Below, piece by piece: positions 33,124-45,832 of a stretch of 64,000 nt of DNA; position 1 is the stretch's first letter; every line of letters starts with the position of its first letter. A program made the translations under genes and the position numbers. Under the pieces are notes generated by a model. It did not search any database and was not told the DNA's origin. It was given only the letters and a program-made list of their open reading frames with translations. The stretch is from NCBI RefSeq assembly GCF_000226095.1, contig NC_016475.1:496001-560000 (forward strand), given 5' to 3'. Source of the stretch: Thermothelomyces thermophilus ATCC 42464. Its lineage: Eukaryota > Ascomycota > Sordariomycetes > Sordariales > Chaetomiaceae.

Positions 33124-36100
33124 ACGTCTAGCTCGTATAGTAAATCTTAAAGAACTTTAGTTATACTCCTTCCTTAAGCTTGATCTCGTAATCCTATAGG
33201 CTATATTCTGGTAGCCCTTCTAGATGTTTCGGTTCGAATGCTAGGTATCCTTTGTATTCCTTTAGTACTTCCCTAGTCTTATCTCGTCTCTCGGTTTTCT
33301 AATAGTATACGAACTTGGTTCCGTCTATAGCGATGCTAGCGATTTCTCCTATCTCGACCTACTACTCTAGTTACAGTGCTCTATACTTATTAATAGAGAG
33401 AATAGCTATCGACGGTTTAGCTCGTTCCTCCTGTTATAGCGTCGGTGTCGTTTTGCCGCTTCTTCTAGAGTCTGTAGTAGTCTATCTGCCACTGCCTGTC
33501 TCTTATAGTGGATCTATAGGATATGCCTTTCCTCGAGCATCATCCTCTTGCGATCCTTGCGCGCTCCCTATCTTGCTAGTTAAATATAACTCTGTTCGGG
33601 GTTATAGGTGGCTACCATTCTTCTAGCTAATGTCCGGGTCGTAATCTTCATGCTATGGTAACCCTAGTATTATATCTTTGTTGTCGCCTATGTCTACGAT
33701 ACTAAATACGACTACTATAGTCTTTCCTGCCATAGTGATGTCGATTGGTTCGGTCTCCCTACGTACCTATTATATTAGAAATAGTCCTTTGACTATGCCA
33801 TGCTTCCGCTTCATTCTCTAGGGTATCTATAGCTAATTTATAAGCGTTGGCGAAATCAGGTTTATCTCTGCTCTACTGTCCACTAGTACGAGCATTTCGT
33901 GCTGTTTCTATTATATTATTATCTATAGTCACTTATCTTGCCGCTATCGTCTAAAGATTGCGGCGATTTCCTATATTTCTGCCGGGAGGTCTCGATATAG
34001 TGGTCTCTTACGGCAGTTCCTCCTATACTACACTACCACTCGTCGCTATACGGTCGTTAATGGTTTCTAGGCCCCTTAAAGGGCCCTAACCCGTTTCCTA
34101 GGTTAGTGCTAACCTCTTTAGTTGTTTAGCTAATAGTAGCTTTATCTATCGTGCTTATTTCTATAAGCCATTAGGTGCTTATAGCTTCCTACTATTAGGT
34201 CTGTTCTACTTTCCGTCGTACATACTATAGCTTTATCTAAAGCTCCTAAATTCGCAACTTTTTTTCGTCTACGTGGTAGAGGTAATCGTTATTCTAGCAT
34301 AAGTCCTATATGTCTCGTCCTATTCTATAGTGCCTAGGCCAGGCCCGTTTTGGAACTATCGTGATGCCTTCTAGACTCTAGTCTTTAATCTTCCAGAGTA
34401 ATTCGGCTGCTCTATTTCCTATATCATAGACCTACTCCACCGGGCGTAAGCTTCTATCCTTATTTCCTTGTCAGGTCGGCCAGTGGTTATTCTCGAATTT
34501 GTCGTAAAAGTGGTATCGGCATTCGTATACTACACATTGGAACCAGGGCACTTGCACATGTGCCTCGTATCGAGGGTGTAATCGCGTGGCATTGCCTAGG
34601 AGGTATTGGAATTCTCTCCTAAATCCTTCCCACTATATATAGATCGTAGGTACTCTAATGCTAAGGTAAGAGTATTTCTTCTAGTAGCTTTCCTATATAT
34701 GCTCGTCTTTTCTATGGTTCGCGCGTATAAACTAATATTCTAGGTTCCGTATATCATTGCTAAGTTACTAATCATCAAAGTACTTAGCGTAGCTATTAGG
34801 TCTATTATATACTATAAGCTATTCTCCTTTAATGGTTTTTACAATATATTAGAGTTCCCTTGTCTTGTCCCTTATCTTATCGCTTTACTAGGTAAGTTAA
34901 GTTAAATATTTATCCTATTTACGTAATTCCGTATTAAGCTAGAAAACTTCGTTATAGTACCCTTCGATTCGTTCCTAGAGGAATAGAACATTAGGTCCGG
35001 GTCTTTCGGTTCCTTAGGTATCGGTCGTCTATGATCTATCCTGCCTCTGTATGATCGTGAAACCCTACTATCTTAAGGCTAGGAGAGTCGAAATTAGTGG
35101 TATATACTCTCCTGCCATGTCCTATTTAGTAAGACCTGTCTCTAGGTTTATAGTGACTAGTTCGGAGTATAGTACTTATCTGTCTTCTCTATTGCCGTCG
35201 TGTCCGAAACTATCTATATTACTATCCTTGTCTTTGTAGCTTGTAGCTATTACTTCGGTAACGTTCTTAGTAGTTTCGTCAATATCCGCGATTTCTTTTC
35301 CAGGGACTAGCTTCTACTCTTTCTTCGGGCTTTAGCATTCTCGCTTATAGTGCCCTTTCTTTCTATAGTTATAGTAGGTAACATTAGACTTGTCTTTGGT
35401 CGTCTTCTTCTAGTCCTGCTTCTATGCTACGTCTATATCTATAGCTCTAGGGTATGTCTTATACGAAGTACTGATGTATGTTCGCTTTTTCTTATCGTTA
35501 GCCTTGACTATGGTTCTATTTATTTGACCTCGTTTTTGCTGCTCTTGTATATAGAGCTAATTATTAATTCTGATGGCCTATACGATGTATTTGTCTAAAG
35601 TCTTAGGCCGATTATACTTATATAGCTTGTCTTTGACCTTTTCCTTTAGGCCGTTATAGAATAATTACATTAATGCCTCGTCGTTAAGTTAGGACTTGAA
35701 TATATCCTGTCTAAACTATATAGCATAGGAGGCTGCTAACTTAGTCTGTTAGAGATTGGCGAGTCTTTCTTATATATAAATTTTCTTATCTTTATTGCTA
35801 AAAACCTTCTAAAGCTCTTCTTTGAAGCGGTTATAAGATTAGAAGACTGCCTATATAAACACGTCTTAGTCGTCTTCGTCTTCCTTAGTGAGATAGTTAT
35901 TCTATATAGGCTTAAACTATTTAAGTGCCTTGCCCTCTAGTCTTATAGCTATATAAAGGACTTTAGCTTTTTCGTTTAGAAACTTGTCATTATTAAGCCA
36001 AAAGTAAGATTAGAGGTTAGTTAGGAATCTTACAAGATCTTCCTTAGTTCCTCTATATTTGCCGGGTAGTTTAATCTTAATATAGCTTGCTTTAATAGTT

Positions 36101-36345
36101 TCGAGCGTCTCGATTTTAGCATAGGCCTTATTAATCAATTTCTATAAGTACTTTTCGCTATTCTTAAGTTCCTTAATTCGAGCTTAAGTAGCCTTGTCTC
36201 TCTAGTCTAACTCCTAGATCTACTACTAAAGTTAACCAAGCTAGGCAAGCAGTTATTCGGCCGTAATATCGGTAGCCATATCGGTATTAAGGTCAAAGTT
36301 ACCTCCATTCTAAACCATAATAGAACAAAGGGAGTAGTAATAACG

Positions 36346-36767
36346 TATAATAAACCTAGCTTAGACTTCTTCTAAAAGGGTTCAGACAAAGGTAGATTAA
36401 GCAAGACAGGTAAGCAGGTCGTCTAAGGGATTCGGTAAAGCCAAAGGGTTTATAACAACACTTAGAGTTATCTCTTATAGTAATTAGCAATGCTTAGTAT
36501 AAGTACTATAATTGTGATTGTTACTACTGGTAAACTCCTAGAGTTCGCCAGAGTCCGGTGGAACGAGTGACTATATATAATTCCCTGTCCTTCCTCCTTG
36601 AGTCTTGATCGTGCGATCGTTGCTGCGGTCCTGCGATCGTTACCCAAGTGCTTATCTTGATCGAAGTGCGATCACTGCGATCACTTCCTGATTGGTCCTT
36701 AGGTCTTATGGTTCCTGATTGGTCCTGTGTGTCTTGCCGGGTCGCCTTATGCAGCCAAATTGTGACA
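36346..36767 (-). repeat. Gypsy-A 5' LTR
   Basis: Copy of 28487-28908, same length. The inner 200 bases (36346 to about 36540) carry many CA-to-TA and TG-to-TA changes, while the outer 220 bases are nearly free of them. In the related copy at 60611, the Gag ATG follows the LTR by the same short leader as here. Confidence 0.92.
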
Positions 36768-37332
36768 TTGTGGCATTGTGGAAGTCGTGTACAAAATGTA
36801 GGCAGGCGCTGACTGTGCTGGATACTATACATTGCCTGTATGCCTATGGAAATATAGGGAGCTACTCCCTCTTGGGAAAGTATAGGGTGTTCTATAGCTA
36901 TTTAGGGGGTGCTTGCTAGAGATTCTCTTACTTAACGACTGCTAATTTCTATAGATACGCTAACGATGACCTAGCGTGGACGACCGATGTACAAAAACAA
37001 GGGTTAGTGGCCGGAAGCAGTGCCGATGAAAACGGGCGAAAAAAAAAGGAAACGGGAAATAAAAAATAAGAAAACATTTGAAGAAAAAGGGAAAAAAGGA
37101 AACAAAGGAACAAGAGAAGGAAAGAGAAGGAAAGAAAAGAAAGGGAAGGAAAAGAGAAGGGAAACTTGAGCACAAATGGGAAGAAAAAGAAAAAGGAAAA
37201 AGAGGAGAGCTTTGTATTTTACATCGACTTTGCCGTGAAGTTAGTATTTGCTCCTTACCAGTTCATATGGTAGCCATATCACTACACAACCGATGTTGCT
37301 GCCCCGGAAAGAGGCCTATAGCATAATGATTC
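36768..37332. other. Non-RIP spacer with a long purine tract
   Basis: After the target duplication this spacer shows little RIP. From 37028 to 37205 the plus strand is almost entirely A and G, with very few pyrimidines. Open frames on either strand there are low-complexity (Lys/Glu or Phe/Leu/Ser) and I do not regard them as genes. The spacer ends where the copia LTR begins with tgttggaac. Confidence 0.6.
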
Positions 37333-37690
37333 TGTTGGAACTACAGTCTGGAAGATCGCAAGAATAGATGTCAAATATAATTACGTAATAGAGCTTAAAA
37401 GGCGATCAAACTGATAGGTAGAATTACTTGATTGATTGAGTTGTTATTAGGTAGAAGAACTGCCTAGTTAGACGCCGTCAGGTATTAACACTATAAGACG
37501 CTAATTATAGGGTAATTTCCACCCCCTGTTCTAATATACCCCCTTAGGGCGAACCTTGTTCTACCTTACTCTATTTGGTCAATATATAAAGCTATTCCTA
37601 ATTACTAGATCCTTCTAGTCTACCTAGTATATAGTGTTATATCCTCTATAGGTATTACTTTATATTCTCCTTTCTAGCTTATATATAGAT
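37333..37690 (-). repeat. Probable 3' LTR of the copia element
   Basis: The segment starts TGTTGGAAC on the plus strand and ends in AT-rich RIP-decayed sequence next to the end of the copia coding region. The partner LTR is not in the window, so the inner edge is only approximate. Confidence 0.5.
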
Positions 37691-40600
37691 AAGGCTCTTA
37701 ATAGGTATTAAATTAACTATAATAATGAATTTCTAGTGGTTATCTTTAGTTAATGCTTTAGTTAGACTATTAGCTATTATCTTTTTAAAAGCTATATATT
37801 TGATTTAGATTTTTCCTACTTTAGCTTCCTAATATAACTAGTAATTATAAATATCCATATACTTTAGCTTTATATTAAGTATATTATTATTATTATTATT
37901 AGTCCTATATCACTATGCTAATAAGCATGCTAGAGCCTCTCTAGTTATATATAAAGGAAACCATACCTAATAGGCCGGATGAAAACCTCTGTCCCACTTT
38001 TCAACGCCCAATCTAGGATACTAATACACTACACAGAAAAGGAAAAGTGGCTAGAATAGCCCTATAGAGGCCTTACCTCCCGGTCTAGCCTCCTCGCAAG
38101 GTAGTATTCCGGAAGCCTCCCTAGGTCCATTAGCCACTATAGAACCCTCCTTGCCAAACGATAGTTACAGGCCCCTATACCCTGTAAAACGAGGTCTAGG
38201 TCCCTTTGTAACCATATTTCCCAGGATTCCTACGTTCGGCTTCTTAGTAGGTTCAGGCACCATATGACTAGGTGCTCGACAGTCTCCCTCCCCTGGCCAC
38301 AGGTATAGTAGGGGGTACTGACTCCTAGGACTTGAACCCTAAAAAGGAAGTTATAGAGGCCAATAGCCCCTGTATAGACCTATACTAGTAGGGAGCTCTA
38401 GGCCTTCGTCAGGCCCTGATGCCTTTGTAGGCCTTCCCCTGTAAAAACTAGGCATAGGGGGTCCTTGTCCGATACACGCTATATCCTTCTGCCGGCTTGG
38501 TCGGCCCTCTAGCGGCTGCTCTAGCTTACTACCACGGCCAGCTCCGTAGCCTATAGCCTTCTTTGTAGGGTCTATAGGGGGGGTCGACCTTCTCTATAGC
38601 CCTCCTAAACCTACTGCCGGACAGTCGATCTTGCTACCTCTAGGGCTGTAGGCCTCGGCTCCTAGCTCCTTGCCCTAGCCCTTCTCTTCCAGAATTTCTG
38701 GCTTAGCCTGTTATAGGCCTGTTGGATGAGAGCCTTTGCAGGGACCTGGGGGGCCCCTAGGCCTGTCCTAGTCTATAGGAGTGGCTAGTCGAGTTTGGCT
38801 TCGAAGTCGGCTAGCCTCTTGTTAAGGTAGAGGTCAAGGGGTAGTACCTAGGCTTCTGTCTCAAGGTACTAGATAGGGGTAGCCTTATAGGCCCTAGTAA
38901 CTACTTAAAGGGCCCTGTACTAGGCCTTTGATAGTTCCCTAGTAGGGCCTTCTAGCTTGCCCCCTGGCTTAGTAAGCTTATAGAAGCTTAAGGCCTTATA
39001 AGCTAGGGCGCTACAGATATACTTAGTATAGACCTTGTAGGCCTATAGGAGGCTAGGGCCCTAGGTCCTCGTGGTAAGCCTAGTTAGGGCGAACTCCTAG
39101 GTTTCTAGCTTCTTAGCTACCTTTATATAGTAAGGGCCCTACTATAGCCTCTAATCTAGCCAGACCCTTAGGAATCTAGCCGACTTTGACAGGGCTATAG
39201 TAGTAATACCCCCTCTAGGCCGTAAGAGCTCTAGTAGTCACGACCACTGTTTCCGGCCCCTGTTAAAGTGGATAAGTTCGCACTTTTCTAAGGCAAAAGC
39301 CATACCCTAGGTCTTTACCTACTATAGGTAGGCCTTCTAAGCCCTCTATAATTAACTATTATAGGCCTCCTTAGCCCTCCTAAAGGCTAGAAGGTTAGTA
39401 TCGTTAGTAAAGCCTATTAAACTGACCGTAAGGCAAGCCTAGCAAATGGCCTGGTAAAGGGAGGCTATATAGAAGATGAACAGTATAGGGGAGAGGGGTA
39501 ACCCCTAGGGGACCCTGGCCCTTACTACTATATCCTCTGTTTCCTAGCCATCGAAGTAAAGGATAGCCACCCTATCCTATAGCTACTCCCTGACCTAGAC
39601 TACTAACCACTTTAGGAAGCCCTAGCTCTATAAAGTGGCTAGTAGCTAGGTATAGTTAATAGTGTCGAAAGCCCCTAAGATGTTAAGCTAAAGGAAGGAG
39701 GCAGCTGCCTTGTGCCTCTAGGCCTCCTAGACCTAAGCCGTAACAAGCCGGATGGCTAGTTCTGTAGACCTATATTCCTAGTTACCTATCTATTCGGCCG
39801 GTAGGAGCCTATAGGCCTCTATAACGGCCGTTACCTTCCGGGCGACTATAGCTTCTAGTACCTTGCCTACTATTAATAGGAGTACTATAGGCCTATAGCT
39901 ACCTAAGGTAAAGTAGGCCTATAGGGGTTTACCAGGCTTATAGAGGACTATTATCTTAGCCCTTTTAAACTAGGCTAGGAAATAGCTAAGCTAGAGGCTC
40001 TCTAAGGCTAGTATAGCTAGTATCTGGTAGAGCGGCTGCCTATAGGCCTTTAGCAGGCCTATAGGGAAGAGGTCCTCCCTTAGGGCCTTCTACAGGGCTG
40101 CTCTAGCTAGCACTACCCTAACTTTGCCCACCGTAACCCTCTGACTTATCTCGAGCTTCGGCTCCTAGTAGCCGTTTAGTTCTAGGTTATCGATATCCGA
40201 AAGGTCTGCCTCTAGGTTTGGAAAGAACTTATTAGCTAATGCCTTAGCCTTCTATTAGTAGGTTATAAGCCCTCCTTTAAAGGCTAGGAGCTTTAGGGGA
40301 TTAACTGGTAGGTGGCTCTATAGCCTTGCCTACCGCTCTAGTCTCTATAATAGGTCCGGCCGGTTGGTTACCTCCTGTAATATAGCCTTCTAGCTTTTGG
40401 TCTTTGTAGTTATAATGGTCTTGGCCTAGTCCTATAGGGCCTGCTGAAGTGCTTCCTATATATAAGGGTTTAGAGTACCCCTATAGGCCTTCTCTACCTC
40501 CTTGGCCTTCTTCTAGGCCTCTCGAACCTCCTTTATCTACCATCAAGCTTGCTTACTACCTATACCAACCTTCTTTGCCAGGGCCAAGGCAGTAGCTATC

Positions 40601-42595
40601 TCCTCGAGGGCCTCTATAAGCCTGTCGAAGGCCTATAAAAGGTCCTCTAGGCCCTAGAAGACAGGCCTGGCTAGGGCCGATACCTACCTACCGAGCTAGA
40701 GTAGGAAGTAGGCCGCCTTGGCCTATATAACCTCCTTATCTAGGCTCTTCTAGTCCTACCCTTTGCTAGCTAGTATAGACCTATTAACCCCCTAGAGGGA
40801 GACATTTAGGGCCTATAGGTAGTGGTCGGATTTCCTACGTTCTGTAATATCCCTATAGGTTGCTTCTAGTCCGGCCGAGGCCTAGAGTAGGTCTATCGTA
40901 GAAGGCCAGCCATGTTGGTCCCCCTAGAGGGCCCTAGTAACCTAGCCATAAGGTATATATAGGTCGAGGTCCTACTAGTCTATAAGGCTAAGGAGGTCTC
41001 TAGCCCCCGGGCTAAGCCTGTTAAATAGGTCCTAGACTAGGTAGTAGAGATTGAAGTCGCCTATAAGAACTAAGGGGTAGGTTGGCCAAGGTAGGGCTAG
41101 TAGGTCCTATAAGAGGGCCTGCTCCCCTTTATTATTATAGACTAACTAGAGCTCGAACCCCTTCTCTCCTACAGCTAGGAAGGTCACCTTATACTAGTTC
41201 TCCTCTGCTAAATAGTCCTACTAGCTAATTAGGAAGCGCTTAGCCACTAGAATAGCCACTTTACCCTTAGGCTTATAAACTAGGTAGTATTTCGAAGCCT
41301 AGGGGTAGTATATTAACCTTATAAACCGGTTAATCTACGGCTCCTAGATAGCTAGTAGGTCGTATTTAGCCTCTTCTAGTAAGATCTTAAGGGCCTATTT
41401 GTTACCTTAGGTATTTTACTAAAGGATCTTAATTTACATTTGAGGTGGCTAGGGCAGAGGCCGAAGGTATAGTAATAGGCTCTATAGCTATTACCCCCTT
41501 GGCCGGTTGTAAAAAGGAAGGGGTTCCGGGCTATGGAAAAGAGATATAGGTCTGTTAGGCATTGAATAAGGCACTCCTAGCCGCCTACTAGGCTAGGGTA
41601 GGCCTCCTGTAGGGGCGCTTAGCCCTAGTTTGGTAGTGGTCGTTGCCTTCTGGTTAGCTATTAAGCTCGAAGGCTACCTTCTGGTATAGTTGCTCTAGTA
41701 GCTAAAAGGTTCGGGGTCTATATTAGTAGGCCTCCCTAGCCCGTTCCTAAGCTTCGACTTTCTTTAGGTAGCCCCTATACCAAGCTATATGGGGGCCCCC
41801 ACAGGCTATATACCTATAAGGGAGCTGGTTAGAGTAGGTAAGGCACTAGGCCTCCCTAGTCTTCCCCCCCTCCCTGTAGGCCTTTACGCTATAACGGCCA
41901 CAATGGGCCGGCCGCTGGTAGTACCGCTAGGTATAGCTAAAGCTCTAGCACCTATAGCACTACCTTGGCTCAAGGGCTTCCTAGTAGGGCTCGTAATCTA
42001 GTACCTAGGCATCCTAGACTACGCCCTCGTTATAGGCCTTCTAGGCCTCTTCGAGGTCTTATAGGCCAAGGAGTACCGTAGCCTACTTCTTTTATAGGCT
42101 CTTTGGTAACCGGAACTTGACCGTTTCGATCGAGTATAGGTTCATGGCCCCTTTAAAGTCTTGTTTATTGACCCCCTATAGCTCCTCCTTCCAGACTCCT
42201 TTGGCTAGGACTATATAGGCCCTACCGACCTCCTTAGCCTCTTCTCCGAAGGCTATAGCCACCTATCGCTTATTAGCCAAATACCAATCCTTAGTTACCT
42301 TATCCTTAAAGACCACTACTATATCCCTACTTAGGAGCTTCCTAGTAGTGACGGCTCCCTAGTAGCTAGAAGCCTTATTAACTACTTAGACTATCTTGGC
42401 TGGGGTTTAGGCTTTAAGGTCCTCCTATAGGCTTACGTTCTATATTATAACCTTCTACAAGGCCTGTAACGGCACTACCTTAGCCGACGGTAGGCCCCCT
42501 TAAGGGGCTATTACTCCCTATTACAGTCCTATAGCTACCTATGCCTAGATAAGGCAGGGGGTAGCCTTAAGGGCTTCTTTAAGCCCCTTTTTAAC

Positions 42596-42673
42596 TTCCT
42601 TAGCTATAAGTTCCTATAGGTTCGGAACTAGGCCTTCCTTAGCTATAAGTTCCTATAGGTTCGGAACTAGGCC
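42596..42673. repeat. Two-copy perfect 39-bp tandem repeat inside the LINE
   Basis: Two identical 39-bp units beginning ttccttagctataagttcct are adjacent at 42596-42634 and 42635-42673. Their identity inside RIP-decayed DNA shows that the duplication arose after most of the mutation. Confidence 0.9.
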
Positions 42674-42837
42674 TATTATAGTAATTATAAGGCCCTATAA
42701 GAGCCTATTAATAAGGTCTTATACCTTGCCCTATTTAGGGCTTAGTATAAGGTTAACTAGTTATATAGTAAGACCCTTTAGCTCCTTAATATTTAAGGTA
42801 AGGTTAGCCTATAGTAAGCCCCCCTTTAATTAGTTTA

Positions 42838-43335
42838 AAGCTATAGGCCTCCCTACTTAGTGGCTTAGCGATAGGCTTTAAATTAACGTTATATCTAGGG
42901 GCGTTAGGTAGTCTATATAGTGAAAAATTTGATAGGCGTATAAGGTACGGTCAGATTACAGTCAGGTATAGGTTTTAGTAAGGTATTCGTAGAGATGCTA
43001 GTATGCCAGGTAGTATAAAAATCCTTAAGCCCTAGGCCTCCCCACTTAGTGGCTTGGCGGTAGGCTTTAAATCGACATTACGTTTAGGGGCAATAGGTAG
43101 TCTGTGCGGTGAAAATTTTGATGGGCGTGCGAGGTGCGGTCGGATTGCGGTCAGGTCCGGCTCTAACGCTTGCGATGCCTGCTATATACCTGTAACGGCT
43201 CGTACGTGGTTGAAAGTGGTACCGTTAGATAGCGTTTTTCGAGAGCTCTCTGGCGATGGTAGTTTCGTAGGTTTTGGTAGGGTGTCTGCAAAGATGCTAG
43301 TATGCTAGGCAGTATAAAAATCCTTGTATTTATAT
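42838..43335 (-). repeat. Duplicated 5' leader monomers of the LINE
   Basis: Two related monomers occupy 42838-43020 and 43042-43330. Both share cttagtggctt, ggtagtctgt-type and gatgctagtatgc blocks and end in gtataaaaatcc. The inner copy lacks about 105 bases of the outer copy. The inner copy is strongly TA-rich, while the outer copy (43050-43310) keeps GC-rich blocks such as gcgaggtgcggtcggattgcgg. Monomer arrays at LINE 5' ends often carry the internal promoter. Confidence 0.75.
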
Positions 43336-45505
43336 TTTATATTAAGTATAGTAATCTTGCTTTTGATTAGGTAGATAGTTTAACTATTATTATAATATAT
43401 TATAAGGAGATCCTTATCTAGCTAAATTATTAATTTATATAATAGTTATTAAACAAATATACCTTCTTTAATTATTTAAGTAAAAGTAAGTAGCTCTATT
43501 TTTATTATTAATATAATTATTATATCTTACTTACTAGTATATTATATAATAAGCCTATTAAATAGTATAATTATAAATCTTTATAAGCTTTTATAATTAA
43601 TAGAATTATTAGTAAAACATATATCACTAGTTATTATAAGGATATTTTTACCTCCTAGTTAAAGGGTATAGAAATATATAATAAAGAGATATCTTAGTAT
43701 TTAATTAGCTACTTTATAATACTCTAATCTAGAATTCTAGTTAAATCTAGCTAATTATGATATTATAAATATAATATCTAGGTATATAGTTATAGTTATA
43801 TATAGTAAGGATCTTATTTTCTTCCAATATAGTCAGATAAAGGCTATTAATATAATTCCTATATATAAAAGTAGTTCTTATATCCTTATTAGGGTATCTA
43901 ATAGTTTTTCTAATTATACTAGTTTAACGATCTTCTTAATATATATTATCTAAGCTAGCTAGATTAATCGCTTCTAATGATCTTAGTAGACTTTAATATT
44001 AAGGAACTAATATAGTTTATTTCTACTAGTTAGTCGGTACTTAGTCTTTAAGTACTATATAAAGTCTTCTACTTTGTCTTATTACTTTTACTAATAGGTA
44101 ATGACAATATTATTAATATAAAAGAAGATAATAATACTATTCCTCATTATAATATAAGGTTTATAGGGCACTTGTTCGAATCTAAGTGCTATAAGCCTTA
44201 ATACTTACTCTCTCTACTAAAAGAGGGGAGATTTCATTAACTTATATAATACCCTCTATAGTTTTAAGATCTTTCCTACTTTACGATAGCTATACGGCAT
44301 TTCTATATAGATATCTTTATTAATCTTAGCATTAATAAACGTATTAATAACGTTAAATTAGATTAGCTCCAAGTCGAATCATACTATAGTTATAAGGATG
44401 ATTCTAAATAATCTTATAGTAAGTGTTATAGTGTAGTTTTCTTCTAAATATCCCTTCTTTTACTAGTCGCTTCTAGCGACTTATCTTACCTTATACTTGA
44501 CTAGATATCTATGATTATTAAACTTATAGATATAAACCTATATATAGTCAAGAACCTATTTGCCTCTAGCCTCCTTATTATAATATAAGATCTCTTACTA
44601 GGATCCTATTTCTTTATGACTTCGAAGATACTCCCTTTTTACTTAATAAAAGAGAGTTCTAAGTAAATGGTATATAATATTAGTATACTAGTATAAGGGA
44701 GGTAGTAGTTATAATTTATATAGGGTAGTAATACCTCTTAGTTACTTATATAGTTATTTAACTATCTTATAAGTCACCGTTTAACTCTTACTTTTATAGG
44801 TTCTAGGTTTCCTAAGCTATCTAGTTTACTTTACTATAAAGGAGAGAATCCCTATATTAAATGCTACTTATTATAGTTTAAAGGCCTTTTATTAATAGGT
44901 TTATCGCTTACCTTAGAGTCTTAGACCTACAAATGCTATAGTTAATAATATACCTAGTAGTAATAGAGGAGGTATTAGAAGGAACTTAGGGAACGTGTCT
45001 ATAGTATTGCCTTTAATGATAATTATATCTTAGATATTGTCGAATTTAGTCACCCCCTTATCCTTATAGGTATTTGTAATGGTAGTAGCGACGGTCGGTT
45101 CATTAGCCTCTTCCTTAGGTTCTTTATCTAGGATCTTAAGAGTAGATTTATTAGTATCCTCTTAAGCATTAAGCTAATTTTTTAGCTACTCTAGATCTAC
45201 TTAGATAAGATCATTTATAACTATTTCTACTTAGCTAGGGAAGACTTATATCTTATTAAATACTATATTATAGGTATATACTATAATGTTGATAGCTAAG
45301 TTCTAGATATAGTAGATATTAAAGGAGTTATATCTTACTAAGTAGCTAACCTATACTTATAGTTTAAGTCTATTAAGGCGATTTATCTTCTTTTATATAT
45401 TAATAGTTATAGTAAATGCCTTATAGCTATAGACTTTTAAGTAGCCTTAATATAGTTACTTATACTTAAAGATAGTGCTATCATATCTTATTTATTATAG
45501 CATAT

Positions 45506-45832
45506 TATTATAGGCCTAGGCTATACCTAGGCTAGACAATGCCAGGCTTTGCCTAGGCACGGAACAGACCTACCCTGCCCTACCTACCTTACCCTACAGA
45601 TCCGTAGAGCGTTCGTTGCTCGTTCGTAACTCGTCTGGTAGACACGTAGCCAAGGCCCGGTTAGCGCCCGATCTGAAAACCTAACCAGGCCCTACCTAGG
45701 CTATATATATATATATTAGTTAAAAGGCACTCCTCTATATAACTCTTATATTCTTCCTCCTCTTTCTCCTTAAGGTAGTCAAATAAAACATTATACGCTT
45801 ATCTATAGATGCTATAAGGCTAGTATATTACA
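45506..45832 (+). repeat. Chromovirus 5' LTR
   Basis: The 327-bp repeat starts tattataggcc (tgttataggcc in the partner) and ends tatattaca. It aligns with 52421-52746 throughout, with differences mainly C-to-T or G-to-A. It is more mutated than the 3' LTR. Confidence 0.88.

Larger units (their letters stand above)
28487..36767 (-). mobile_element. Gypsy-A: full-length Ty3/Gypsy retrotransposon, inactivated by RIP
   Basis: The 8281-bp element on the minus strand has 422-bp LTRs at each end and a perfect 5-bp target duplication, ttgtg (28482-28486 and 36768-36772). Reading down from 36279 come Gag (ATG at 36279, zinc knuckle near 35345-35385), an aspartic protease near 33880-33900, reverse transcriptase ([17 protein letters not shown] near 32000-32045, YLDD at 31940-31951), RNase H, and integrase from about 31000 to 30200 (for example TDRDTKFISKFQ). 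The reading frames are broken by many TAG/TAA codons where Gln or Trp is expected, the RIP pattern. A 738-bp insert splits the start of the reverse transcriptase. A related copy lies in the opposite orientation at 60611-64000. I do not see a chromodomain. Confidence 0.92.
37884..43335 (-). mobile_element. Tad1-like LINE (non-LTR retrotransposon), apparently full length
   Basis: The 5.45-kb element is flanked by a perfect 15-bp duplication, tttatattaagtata, at 37869-37883 and 43336-43350. Its minus-strand 3' end has an (aat)n tail at 37884-37900. From right to left: a repeated 5' leader (42838-43335), ORF1 with a zinc-knuckle piece CGGPHIAW (about 41782-41810), an APE-type endonuclease (LAI-EP-INRF near 41330-41370), and reverse transcriptase (LPLSPILFIFYIASLYQ near 39440-39510; the FxDD-type box LIGFTNDTNL at 39391-39420). 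A Cys-rich C-terminal end lies near 38270-38330. Nearly all internal stops are TAG or TAA and many lie at expected Gln or Trp positions. This domain order fits the Tad/I-like LINE group of ascomycetes. Confidence 0.85.

Noticed and set aside
33315-35598. Plus-strand frames inside Gypsy-A (33315, 35051, 35350)
   Set aside because: Antisense shadows of Gag/protease. The same shadows appear on the minus strand of the inverted copy at 61786-62366.
36949-37326. Lys/Glu-rich and Phe/Leu/Ser-rich frames on the two strands
   Set aside because: Both are translations of a simple purine tract, not proteins.
41789-42001. 70-codon plus-strand frame in the LINE
   Set aside because: It lies opposite the zinc-knuckle ORF1 of the LINE and is a shadow left open by the absence of CA-to-TA stops on that strand.
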